The position numbers and the translations under genes are program-made. This document shows positions 8,863 to 17,415 of a stretch of 64,000 bases of DNA, in pieces. The notes below the pieces were generated by a model. That model worked only from the letters and a program-made list of their open reading frames with translations, had not been told where the DNA came from and ran no database searches. Each line of letters begins with the position of its first letter. Positions within the stretch are counted from its first letter, which is position 1. The stretch is from a bacterium (GTDB lineage: Bacteria; Armatimonadota; Zipacnadia; Zipacnadales; Zipacnadaceae): contig JAUWYY010000002.1 of the NCBI GenBank assembly GCA_030615605.1, forward strand, positions 1 to 64,000, in the 5' to 3' direction.

Positions 8863-10422
8863 ATGCCTATGGAGACCCTTTTAGATATGAACGTAATGAC
8901 GACGCTGTTAGTAGCTTTCATTGCTCTGGTGTTGTTCACACTGCTGTCCATTCGCAATCGCGCTTTGCGCTCCAAACTACAGCAAGTACAGGAAGAGGCC
9001 GAGCGCAAGGTCGCGGAAGCGCAAACCCAGTTAGACACCGAGCGACGGGCCGCCCAGGTGGCAGCAAAAGAGAAGATACTCGAGGCCCGCCAGAAGATTG
9101 AACAGGAACTAGAAGTCCAGCACAACGAGTTGGAGAAGAGCAGACGGAGGTTGGAGCAGCGTGAGGATACTATCGACAAGCGGCAGGATGAGCTGGAACA
9201 GCTCAACAAGGAAATGGCAACTCGCCAGGCGATGGTAAGCCAGCAGGAAGCGGCTGTAGAGGCAATGATCGCCAAACAGACCGAGCAGTTGGAGAAAATC
9301 TCCGGGCTTAGCCAGGCAGAAGCTCGCGACCAACTGCTACAGAGGCTGACAGAGGAACTCCGCCAGGAGCGGCTCCAGCTCATCCAGCACAGCCAACAGC
9401 GGGCCGAGGAGCAGGCCGAGCGCGCTGCGCAGAATATCATCGGGCAGGCTGTTCAACGCTGTGCAGTAGATCACACTAGCGAGACCACGGTCTCAGTAGT
9501 ACCACTGCCCAGCGACGACATGAAAGGCCGCATTATCGGCCGCGAGGGCCGTAATATCCGCAACTTTGAGCAACTGACCGGTGTAGATCTGATCGTGGAC
9601 GACACGCCCGAAGCGGTTGTACTCAGCGGCTTTGATCCGGTGCGCCGTGAGGTAGCCCGAATTGCCCTGGAGAATCTCATCCAGGACGGGCGGATTCACC
9701 CCGGGCGTATCGAGGAGATGGTAGACAAAGCTCGGCAAACGATTAACGAGCGCATTCAGGAAGCAGGTCAGAATGCCATTCTGGAAACCGGTGTGACCAG
9801 CCCGCATCCTGAGATCATCCGCCTGCTGGGTAAGCTGCAGTTCCGCACCAGCTTCGGCCAGAACGTCCTGCAACATTCTATCGAAGTCTCCCACTTGTCC
9901 GGGGCTATGGCCAGCGAAATAGGTGCGCATGTGGCCATAGCTCGCCGGGCCGGACTGCTCCACGACATTGGCAAGGCCGTCGACTTCGAGCGCGAAGGCA
10001 CTCACGCCCAAATCAGCATGGAGATCGCCCGCACCCATGGCGAGCGTGAAGAGGTCCTCAACCCGATCGGCGCCCATCACGGAGAGATTGAACAGCAATC
10101 GGTAGAGGCAGCGTTGGTGCAGGCTGCCGATGCTATCTCAGCCGCTCGCCCCGGCGCCCGCCGGGAAACTCTGGAGAATTACATCAAACGACTGGAAAGC
10201 CTTGAGTCTTTAGCAATGGACTTCAGCGGCGTTGAAAAAGTCTATGCTATTCACGCCGGACGGGAAATTCGCGTGTTAGTCAAACCCAACGAAATGGATG
10301 ATGCCTCCAGCCAGGAGTTGGCCCGTGATATGGCCACGCAAATTGAACAGGATATGGACTATCCCGGACAGATACGGGTAACGGTCATCCGCGAGACTCG
10401 CGCAATCGAATACGCCAAATAG
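8863..10422 (+). CDS. rny: Ribonuclease Y
   Basis: Membrane-anchored endoribonuclease that starts mRNA decay. GGAGG sits 8 bases before ATG 8863; 519 residues. One N-terminal membrane helix ([18 protein letters not shown]) is followed by a roughly 170-residue charged coiled coil, a KH domain ([18 protein letters not shown] near residue 220) and an HD metal domain with [10 protein letters not shown] and [10 protein letters not shown]. The coiled coil is somewhat longer in glutamines than in B. subtilis. Followed by ymdB as in Firmicutes. Confidence 0.95.
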   Translation: MPMETLLDMNVMTTLLVAFIALVLFTLLSIRNRALRSKLQQVQEEAERKVAEAQTQLDTERRAAQVAAKEKILEARQKIEQELEVQHNELEKSRRRLEQREDTIDKRQDELEQLNKEMATRQAMVSQQEAAVEAMIAKQTEQLEKISGLSQAEARDQLLQRLTEELRQERLQLIQHSQQRAEEQAERAAQNIIGQAVQRCAVDHTSETTVSVVPLPSDDMKGRIIGREGRNIRNFEQLTGVDLIVDDTPEAVVLSGFDPVRREVARIALENLIQDGRIHPGRIEEMVDKARQTINERIQEAGQNAILETGVTSPHPEIIRLLGKLQFRTSFGQNVLQHSIEVSHLSGAMASEIGAHVAIARRAGLLHDIGKAVDFEREGTHAQISMEIARTHGEREEVLNPIGAHHGEIEQQSVEAALVQAADAISAARPGARRETLENYIKRLESLESLAMDFSGVEKVYAIHAGREIRVLVKPNEMDDASSQELARDMATQIEQDMDYPGQIRVTVIRETRAIEYAK

Positions 10423-10468
10423 AGATACCTACAAGAACGGGAACCGACACTGATTGAGAGAACACAGC

Positions 10469-11251
10469 TTGAACATATTGCTTGTTGGTGATGTCGTCGG
10501 CCGGATCGGTCGCAACGCCATAACTGACAATATGGCCAGCCTAATTGGCGAATACGACATCGCCTTTACCATCATCAACGCAGAGAACGCGGCCGGAGGC
10601 TTCGGGTTGACACCTGACACGGCAGCACAGCTACTTGATGCCGGGGCCGACTGCCTGACTTCCGGTAACCATATCTGGGCACAAAAAGAGGCTGAACAAC
10701 TGTTGGATAATGAACAGCGGGTGTTGCGTCCCGTCAACTATCCTCCGGGAGCGCCCGGCCGGGGCAGCGCAATCTATCAGACGAGCGAGGGGGTAAAGGT
10801 GGGCGTCATCAATCTGCTGGGCCGTGTCTTTATGGAGCCGGTGGATTGCCCGTTCCGTTGCGCAGAGCTGGAGGTTGAGCAGATCAGCGAATCCAGCGAC
10901 CTAATCGTGGTAGATTTTCATGCCGAAGCTACCTCTGAGAAACAGGCCATGGGCTATTTCCTGGACGGGAGAGTAACCGCTGTAGTCGGTACTCACACCC
11001 ACATTCAGACCGCCGATGAGAAAATCCTGGCCGGGGGCACAGCCTATGTCACCGACTGCGGAATGACCGGCCCGGACGATACAGTCATCGGGATCGATAA
11101 GCACATTATTATTGAGAAGTTTGTATCTGGCCGTCCCCAGCGTTTTGAGGTGCCCAAGTCAGGGCCTTGTCTAATATCAGGTGTAGTGATAAAATGTAAC
11201 CTCCATACTGGGCTTGCCGAAACCATAGAGCGGATAAGTATCACTTACTAG
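10469..11251 (+). CDS. ymdB: YmdB-family metallophosphoesterase (TIGR00282)
   Basis: Dinuclear-metal phosphodiesterase related to B. subtilis YmdB, which acts on 2',3'-cyclic nucleotides and affects biofilm and colony fate. Metal ligands are visible in GDVVGRIGR, NAENAAGGFG, TSGNHIW, VDFHAEATSEK and VGTHTHIQTAD. TTG 10469 gives LNILLVGDVVG, the usual start of the family, with GAGAG 8 bases upstream; TTG 10454 is also in frame. 260 residues. Sits between rny and spoVS, a conserved neighbourhood. Confidence 0.92.
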   Translation: MNILLVGDVVGRIGRNAITDNMASLIGEYDIAFTIINAENAAGGFGLTPDTAAQLLDAGADCLTSGNHIWAQKEAEQLLDNEQRVLRPVNYPPGAPGRGSAIYQTSEGVKVGVINLLGRVFMEPVDCPFRCAELEVEQISESSDLIVVDFHAEATSEKQAMGYFLDGRVTAVVGTHTHIQTADEKILAGGTAYVTDCGMTGPDDTVIGIDKHIIIEKFVSGRPQRFEVPKSGPCLISGVVIKCNLHTGLAETIERISITY

Positions 11252-11420
11252 TGCAGTATTGCGCAACAGACCGCAGTGACAATTGTGACCGTTACCGAGT
11301 ATTGGCATTTGACTCAAGCCAGGTACGCCAGCAGCGACGATCGCAGAGCAATCATAGACAGCATCACTGCTATCACGACAATTCACATCGGCACAAGACA
11401 TCACAAAAGGGGGAGTAGCG

Positions 11421-11684
11421 GTGAGCCTGCTTAGAGTAGGGTCCAAATCCGATCCGAACAAGGTTGCCGGAGCCATAGCTGGCACAATCAGAGAAGAGGA
11501 CTCCTGTCAAGTCCAGACCATTGGCGCCGGTGCCCTCAACCAGGCCATTAAGGCTCTGGCGATTGCCCGCGGCTTTCTAGCTCCTTCAGGGATAGACCTA
11601 GTCTGCTACCCCGCCTTCATTGATGTAACAATAGACGGCAACGAACGCACGGCCATCAAGCTATTCATAGAACCACGACACTAA
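11421..11684 (+). CDS. spoVS: Stage V sporulation protein S family
   Basis: 87-residue Alba-like SpoVS protein. The sequence follows the family almost end to end: LRVGSKSDPNKVAGAIAG, IGAGALNQAIKALAIARGF, APSGIDL, and ERTAIKLFIEPR at the C-terminus. The GTG start has GGGGGAG in front. In Bacillus it is needed for spore coat and septation, but the family is widespread in non-sporulating lineages, and no other sporulation gene is in the window. A regulatory nucleic-acid-binding role is inference. Confidence 0.94.
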   Translation: MSLLRVGSKSDPNKVAGAIAGTIREEDSCQVQTIGAGALNQAIKALAIARGFLAPSGIDLVCYPAFIDVTIDGNERTAIKLFIEPRH

Positions 11685-11841
11685 CCAACAAGCCCGTGGC
11701 TGACTTAGGCATAGCGCTACCAGTAAATAGAATTTCTTCTGCGACGGACAGGAGCAGCAGCCCAGCGTGGTAGACAGCAGCCTCGGGCTACAATAGCCAC
11801 CCACGATTTCCAATAGCAGTCAAGCCACAGGAGCACTAACA

Positions 11842-13527
11842 ATGAGAGCAGACCTAAGGTGGGAGAGGCGAGCTCCTCAGATCGTTACTTACGTCCTCAT
11901 AGCCCTGGCCGTGATATTTCTCTACTTGATATTTATGGCCGGACAGTTCCACGGCCTTACCGACGAAAACGCCATGGACTACGCCCAAGTCGCCCAAAAC
12001 CTAGCCCAGGGCGAAGGGTTTACCACCAACTTCATCAAGCCAATTAGTCTGACTCGCAATGCCAGCCTGGATCGCCACCCGGACTTGACCTATCCGCCAC
12101 TCCATCCCTGGCTGACTTCCCTGGTCATGCGGGCTATGGGCACCAATGACCGGGCGGCAGCACTGGCCAGTGGAATTCCCTTTCTGCTAACTGTGCCCCT
12201 GGTGTTTGTGCTAACCGGTTGGATTTTCGACCGGCGAACTGCCTGGCTGGCGACGGCCCTGCACTTCACGAATATCGAGATCCTCCACTATGCTATCTCC
12301 GGACTGGAAGTGTGCTTGCTGTCACTGTGGCTGCTCGCACTTTTCATGGTACTGTATCAGTATGCCCAGCGCGCCGACCTGCAGCCGGCTCTGGCCGGTG
12401 CTGTAGGGCTGCTAATTGGTCTCATTTACCTGACTACGTACATCTGGGTAGTGGTGCTCATCCCGGTGCTAGCATACCTGTACTATTCAACCGAGGACCA
12501 CGCCCGGATTCGCATGCTCCTGGCTGCCGTTGTAGTATTCGCTATAGTAATATCTCCGTGGTGTTACCGAACCTACCAGGTCAGCGGCAACCCCTTTTTC
12601 ACCTGGCGCTGGTACGAAGTTGTCATGCACACGCGGACAAATCCCGGCTTTACCCTGTACCGCTCCCTGCCGGAAAAGCTCCCCAATCCGGTGACCTACG
12701 CTCTGATCCACCCCATGGAGATCTATGATAAGCTCCGGGCCGGGGTGGCCAATCTTTACAGTGTGCCAGCAAAAATAGCTGGAGTCTACGCTACACCATT
12801 GTTCATTGTCGCCATTCTGGTGCCCTTGGGTACTGGAAACTTCGAAAGACTCAGGTATCTGCTTTATGGTGTGCTGGTATTGATTATCGTCTCACTGCTG
12901 TTCGTAGCGGCAGCTTCCCGACTGCTCTATCCGGTGGCTCCTCTTCTCACTGTGGTCGCCGCCGCCTTTTTCTTTCGGATATTGCTGCCATTAGTCCAGG
13001 ATTATGCCAGGCCGCTGCGCCGGCGCTACACAGCGGTGGGGATTGCCGTGCTGATGCTGCTGCATACGACCCCACTACTATTTGCACTGACCACTCGCCG
13101 TCGTCCCGGGGACAGGCCTCCGATACAGCATTGGCAAGACTGGGCTGGCCAGGCCAAAGAACTGGGCGGTTCGCCGATCATCACCGATCAGCCCTGGCTC
13201 CTGGCCTGGCACAATGATATGACGGTGGTGTGGCTGCCCAAGACCGGTGCCGACCTGAAGCGAATCCAACAGCGAGTTGGCCAGTTGCCATGGATGCTGC
13301 TGACTCGGGCAGTTACTCGCAATCAAGTCACCGAACGCACCGAGGATTGGGCGCGACTATGGCGCCAAGCAGTGGCCCGAGAAGTCGCACCATACTACGG
13401 GTTCGTGGTCGCCGAGCGCATAGGCGACGGGACGTGGGTGCTGCTGCGCAAAAACCCGCAGGCTGCCCCCAGCGCCCCTCCTCCGTCTGAATTGCCCGGC
13501 GCGAACACACTACAGCCATCGGAGTAG
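11842..13527 (+). CDS. GT39/ArnT-like membrane glycosyltransferase
   Basis: 561-residue polytopic protein of the dolichyl/undecaprenyl-phosphate sugar-dependent transferase superfamily. After helix 1 the periplasmic loop carries TDENAMDYAQVAQNLAQGEG, placing the acidic catalytic residues where PMT/ArnT enzymes have them. Around eleven further hydrophobic helices follow, and a soluble C-terminal domain begins near residue 420. ATG with AGGAG upstream. First of a four-gene plus-strand set (this gene, zinc-ribbon protein, exosortase, EpsI-like). Inference: transfers sugar from a lipid carrier to an exported product or protein. Confidence 0.8.
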   Translation: MRADLRWERRAPQIVTYVLIALAVIFLYLIFMAGQFHGLTDENAMDYAQVAQNLAQGEGFTTNFIKPISLTRNASLDRHPDLTYPPLHPWLTSLVMRAMGTNDRAAALASGIPFLLTVPLVFVLTGWIFDRRTAWLATALHFTNIEILHYAISGLEVCLLSLWLLALFMVLYQYAQRADLQPALAGAVGLLIGLIYLTTYIWVVVLIPVLAYLYYSTEDHARIRMLLAAVVVFAIVISPWCYRTYQVSGNPFFTWRWYEVVMHTRTNPGFTLYRSLPEKLPNPVTYALIHPMEIYDKLRAGVANLYSVPAKIAGVYATPLFIVAILVPLGTGNFERLRYLLYGVLVLIIVSLLFVAAASRLLYPVAPLLTVVAAAFFFRILLPLVQDYARPLRRRYTAVGIAVLMLLHTTPLLFALTTRRRPGDRPPIQHWQDWAGQAKELGGSPIITDQPWLLAWHNDMTVVWLPKTGADLKRIQQRVGQLPWMLLTRAVTRNQVTERTEDWARLWRQAVAREVAPYYGFVVAERIGDGTWVLLRKNPQAAPSAPPPSELPGANTLQPSE

Positions 13528-13533
13528 CCGAGA

Positions 13534-14112
13534 TTGCAGACAGATTCTGAGAGCCAGCAACAATGTTACGGTTGTGGCGCTGAGCTGGCGCCCGGGATGC
13601 GGATTTGCCCTGTCTGCGGGCGCAAGCAAACGCGAACCTGCTATTGTGGTGCAGAGATTCCTGTAACTGCGGAGACCTGTCCTGAATGCGGTGCTGACTG
13701 GTCAGCCAGCCGGCGGGTAAGGCGCAAATCCAAACGGATAGACGGGAAACAGTTAGCCAAGTTCTCAGTGATCGGTGCCCTAGTGGCCGCGCTGGTGGCT
13801 GCCGGGCTCAGCGCTATCGTCACAACATTGGCCCGTCGTAGTCTCGACCAGGGTGAATCACTGTCGGCTTCATTTATCCAGCGTCTCTCACTGGCCCTGA
13901 CGACGATATCTACAGCTATGGCGACATTGGCTAGTCGCCTGGCCGAGCACGGTGCAGGAGCGATGGCACTGCTGGGGATATTGGTGCTGGGAGCCGGCGT
14001 CGGTGCCGTAGTCTATCTATTCCGCGAGGGCTTCTGGACTCGCCGGCGCCGTCGCTCATCGAGCAATATCAAGCGCAAACGCAGCTCTTCAACCACGGAC
14101 AAAGTAGAATAG
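13534..14112 (+). CDS. Zinc-ribbon membrane protein
   Basis: 192 residues. The N-terminus holds two zinc ribbons: CYGCGAEL with CPVCGR, then CYCGAEI with CPECGADW. A basic linker (RRVRRKSKR) leads to a membrane helix near residues 70-95 and a second one near 140-165 (MALLGILVLGAGVGAVVYLF). The tail is strongly basic (TRRRRRSSSNIKRKRSS). TTG start with GGAGTAG 7 bases ahead; the gap to the previous gene is 6 bases and the next starts 2 bases after the stop, so it belongs to the exosortase operon. Function not recognised. Confidence 0.75.
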   Translation: MQTDSESQQQCYGCGAELAPGMRICPVCGRKQTRTCYCGAEIPVTAETCPECGADWSASRRVRRKSKRIDGKQLAKFSVIGALVAALVAAGLSAIVTTLARRSLDQGESLSASFIQRLSLALTTISTAMATLASRLAEHGAGAMALLGILVLGAGVGAVVYLFREGFWTRRRRRSSSNIKRKRSSSTTDKVE

Positions 14113-14114
14113 CA

Positions 14115-15005
14115 ATGGCCAGTTTGCCAGCCGACCAAACCAGGCCGCCGCCACACCCGCAGGCCGCCGACCAGGCTCCCTCTTCCGTCCAGTTAATCAC
14201 AGTAGGCGCAGCGCTGCTGCTGGCTTACGGGCATTACATCCTATGGATGGCCGAACGATGGTGGGAAAGCCCCTACTATGGGCATGGCTTTCTGATCCCC
14301 ATTATCAGCGGTTATCTGATCTGGCGGGTGCGCGAGCGGCTGTGGCAGCTACCGCGCGAAGATTTCAATTGGGGAATGATCATTGTCGCTGGCTCACTGC
14401 TGGTGCACCTTGCTGCCAGCTTTGCCGACGTCCATTTTCCCTCCGGCTTTGCTCTGGTTGGAACAATCTTTGGGCTGGTAGTATGGCTGGGGGGACGGGC
14501 CTGGGGGCGGATGCTGATCTTTCCAGTGGGTTTCCTGGCATTTATGGTGCCTCTGGGCCGAATCCTGGTGGAGCAGGTCGCCGGGCCTCTGCAGCTGCTC
14601 TCCGCCCAACTGGGCGGCCAGGCCGTCGCCTCAATTGGGGGAATGGTGGAAATCGAAGGGACGCTCATCCGCACGCCGATGTACACATTCGAGGTGGCCA
14701 TTCCCTGCAGCGGACTAAAATCAACCATTGCTATGACTGCTCTGGCTGCCCTGTTTGCCTATCTGGTGGTGGCGCCGCGGTGGAAGAAGCTGGTGTTGTT
14801 TGCTTGTGCTTTTCCCGTAGCGTTGCTGGCTAATGCCGCTCGCATCTTCGTTACGGTGATTCTGGGTACAACCGTGGGGCCGGCTGCTGCTGAAGGCTTT
14901 TTTCACAGCGTTTCGGGTATTGTTGTTTTTCTATTCGGCCTGACCGGTTTGTTCATCGTGGGGAGAATCCTGGGATGTCTGCAACTACGCGAAGATATCT
15001 CGTAG
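14115..15005 (+). CDS. Exosortase (EpsH family)
   Basis: 296-residue polytopic cysteine transpeptidase-like enzyme that processes PEP-CTERM-type sorting tails in diderm bacteria. The proposed catalytic triad is visible: Cys198 in IPCSGLKS, Arg243 in ANAARIF and His264 in GFFHSVSG. The early signature YGHGFLIPIISGYLIW is also typical. About eight membrane helices. Its end overlaps the following EpsI-like gene by 31 bases, the common partner arrangement. No protein in this window has a recognisable PEP-CTERM tail, so its substrates must be elsewhere. Confidence 0.9.
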   Translation: MASLPADQTRPPPHPQAADQAPSSVQLITVGAALLLAYGHYILWMAERWWESPYYGHGFLIPIISGYLIWRVRERLWQLPREDFNWGMIIVAGSLLVHLAASFADVHFPSGFALVGTIFGLVVWLGGRAWGRMLIFPVGFLAFMVPLGRILVEQVAGPLQLLSAQLGGQAVASIGGMVEIEGTLIRTPMYTFEVAIPCSGLKSTIAMTALAALFAYLVVAPRWKKLVLFACAFPVALLANAARIFVTVILGTTVGPAAAEGFFHSVSGIVVFLFGLTGLFIVGRILGCLQLREDIS

Positions 15006-15628
15006 CACTGATCATACTGCTGGCCGCGGCTGCAGCGGTGGAAGCCGTCCGCATCATGAGCAGCGCGCCGCCCGCCTTCGCGCCCGATTTTGCCACATTG
15101 CCGATGAAGATTGGCAACTACCAGGGCCGGGACCGCGAAGTTGACGAGTTTATCCGTAAGTATCTGGGCGCCGAACAGATGCTGGAACGGCTCTACACCG
15201 GCCCAAACGGTTTGGTGAGCGTGACCCTGATCTACGGAGCGGACTGGCGCGACGTCCACTCGCCGGTAAGCTGTTTTCCTGCCCAGGGCTGGCTGATTGT
15301 CGCTGACGACCCAATCCAGGTGCCAGCTCCAGCCAACTCGCCGACCCCGGATGCCGTCCACGCCCGTCTGCTGCGCGTAGTTAAGAATGACCAACATCAG
15401 ATGGCCGCCTTCGCCTTCTGCCATCCTGGCGGTACCACCAGTAACTGGATCTACCAGGGATGGAAGGTACTTACCGGCCCACGAGGAGCCGGCGGTGTCA
15501 TCGTCATCCTCAACACCGAGCCGACCCCCAATCGGGAAGTTGCCCGGCAGCGCCTCGAGCAGTTTCTGGCGGCCGTCTACCCCCACGCCGTCAGCTTCTG
15601 GTATCAGGAGCCACAGACCGGCAGTTGA
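14975..15628 (+). CDS. EpsI-family exosortase-associated protein
   Basis: 217 residues, with a single N-terminal membrane helix followed by a periplasmic domain. The hallmark DVHSPVSCFPAQGW is present near residue 90, and CHPGG plus SNWIYQGWK further on match EpsI. EpsI proteins accompany exosortases and are linked to exopolysaccharide export and protein sorting, although the biochemical role is unsettled. Starts inside the exosortase gene, so expression is coupled. Convergent with the next glycosyltransferase, whose stop is 9 bases away. Confidence 0.88.
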   Translation: MSATTRRYLVALIILLAAAAAVEAVRIMSSAPPAFAPDFATLPMKIGNYQGRDREVDEFIRKYLGAEQMLERLYTGPNGLVSVTLIYGADWRDVHSPVSCFPAQGWLIVADDPIQVPAPANSPTPDAVHARLLRVVKNDQHQMAAFAFCHPGGTTSNWIYQGWKVLTGPRGAGGVIVILNTEPTPNREVARQRLEQFLAAVYPHAVSFWYQEPQTGS

Positions 15629-15637
15629 TCGCACGGC

Positions 15638-17215
15638 TTAACGACCTGACCCAAATACGACAACCCCACTATTGCGGTATACAGGCTGCCATCCGCGCGC
15701 CGCGGCCAGCTCCAGCAACTGGCGGCGGGGCAGTGCGCGGGCCCATTGCACCTGGGGTGAGGTCGTCGGCACGGCCACCGCATCAACGCCATAATGCCGC
15801 CAGACGCGCTCAAGGGCATCGGCATCATCAAAAGGAATCTGCACCACTGGCTGGTCACTGTAGAAACGTACCAGGTACGGGTAGTGTGCCATGATAACGC
15901 TAGGGGCCGGCAACTGCTGCTTCGCCCAATCCGCCATTTCGATGTGGGCCTGCCGCAAGGAGTTGGCCGACTGCTGGCTTACCCGCCAATAGATGTATCC
16001 GCCTACACCCACCGAGGCCACCAGCAGCACGACAGCTAACAGACCCGCCTCGGCATCTCTGCGGATTGCCCAAATCCGCCGGGCTATTGCCATGCCCCCT
16101 ACGGCGGCACTGATCGTTACCACCGGTAGTACTGCCAGCAGATAACGAGGCAGGACGATCCAGGTCAGCGCCAACTCCAGCATGAGCAACACCGCAAGAA
16201 CCCACAGATTTCTGACTCGGCGGTGATGTCCCACGCCCAAGATTACGATGATACAGGGAACCACAAAGAATACACCGATGCCTCCGAACAGTAGTGCCAA
16301 AGCCCGGCCCAACTGCTCAATAATCGCCGCAGCAACTCCCCGCAGGCCTGCTTGACCAAGCCAGCGGCCCAATGAGGGGAGCGGCTCGCCCCAGTAAACG
16401 TGTAACAGCCCCTCGCCGGAAGCATCCGTCCTGATGTGGCCCGCGGTATGAATGTTTGTCGAATAGACAGGATTGCCGAAAGTCAGATAATTGCGTATCA
16501 GCATCGGTGAGGCAAATAGCAGGATCACCCCAGCGAACCCCACCAAACACAAGAGACGCCGCCGGGCGCTCAACCCGGCTTGATCCAGCCAGTAGTAGAC
16601 CGCCAGGGGAGCCACCAGCAGTAGCCCGGCCGGCTTGACGGTATAGGCCAGACCGACGGCAGCCCCGGCCAGCAGCATTGCCCCCTTCCGCCCACCAGCA
16701 CAGAGAACCGCCAATAACGCCAGCAACAACAGGCTCGTGAAGAGGACATCGGCTCCCGCGTCCAGCGACTCTTTGAGCCAGTAAGGCCAGGCAACGAACA
16801 CAATCCCGGCGCCCAGGCAAACTGCGGAGGGAAGTCTTAACTGCTGAGCCAGTAGATAGACCAGAACAGGAGCAAGCAACAAACCTAACAGCAGGTTGGG
16901 CAAGGTCGCTGCAAATTCGCTTTCGCCAAACACCGCCATACTGCCGGCCAATACCAGCGACCACGCCGAGGCACGGCGGTCCTCGGCATGCTGGACAGAC
17001 TGGTAGCGACGATAGAAATTGCTCACTACCTCGCTGGTCAGGCCCTGTCCGGCCAGCAGGTTGCGGGCTACCTCCACATAATTGGCCGGATCATACTCCC
17101 CCATCCGCGGCGCCCGCCACGCCATAATAAGCCCCGCTACCAATATCAGTCCACAGATGACAATAAGGATGTGGAAGTGTCGGTTCCCTATTGGGTTGAG
17201 CTTTGGTGACACCAT
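15638..17215 (-). CDS. GT39/ArnT-like membrane glycosyltransferase
   Basis: Second polytopic lipid-sugar-dependent transferase of the region, about 525 residues from ATG 17215; a GTG at 17233 is also in frame. After helix 1 the loop GEYDPANYVEVARNLLAGQG places the acidic residues as in ArnT/PMT proteins. About ten hydrophobic helices, then a soluble tail with VIMAHYPYLVRFYSDQPVVQ. It faces the exosortase operon and lies downstream of lnt on the same strand, separated by about 180 bases with no obvious terminator. Confidence 0.78.
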   Translation of the reverse strand: MVSPKLNPIGNRHFHILIVICGLILVAGLIMAWRAPRMGEYDPANYVEVARNLLAGQGLTSEVVSNFYRRYQSVQHAEDRRASAWSLVLAGSMAVFGESEFAATLPNLLLGLLLAPVLVYLLAQQLRLPSAVCLGAGIVFVAWPYWLKESLDAGADVLFTSLLLLALLAVLCAGGRKGAMLLAGAAVGLAYTVKPAGLLLVAPLAVYYWLDQAGLSARRRLLCLVGFAGVILLFASPMLIRNYLTFGNPVYSTNIHTAGHIRTDASGEGLLHVYWGEPLPSLGRWLGQAGLRGVAAAIIEQLGRALALLFGGIGVFFVVPCIIVILGVGHHRRVRNLWVLAVLLMLELALTWIVLPRYLLAVLPVVTISAAVGGMAIARRIWAIRRDAEAGLLAVVLLVASVGVGGYIYWRVSQQSANSLRQAHIEMADWAKQQLPAPSVIMAHYPYLVRFYSDQPVVQIPFDDADALERVWRHYGVDAVAVPTTSPQVQWARALPRRQLLELAAARGWQPVYRNSGVVVFGSGR

Positions 17216-17415
17216 AGGCCCCCGGAGAGCCACCTACCAACAGGCCCAAACAGAATTCAAGGCCACAGCAGTTGGGACCTTCAGATCGGGGCAACAGCGA
17301 GTTAGGTTGGCGGTTACAGACCTCGACGAGGCAATAAGCAGACCGCTGGAGCTATATGATGACGTTGTGAGTTAACAGCATCTGCGCCGAGCAAGTAGCC
17401 GCTCACAGCTTGCGG

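Noticed and set aside
11252-11420. Search for promoter or riboswitch before spoVS
   Set aside because: TTGACT near 11309 lacks a -10 at suitable distance, and no stable conserved-looking hairpin was visible.
13534-14112. Zinc-ribbon protein as exosortase substrate, since it ends with a helix and basic residues
   Set aside because: The basic tail is about 25 residues long and no PEP-like motif precedes the helix, unlike real sorting tails.
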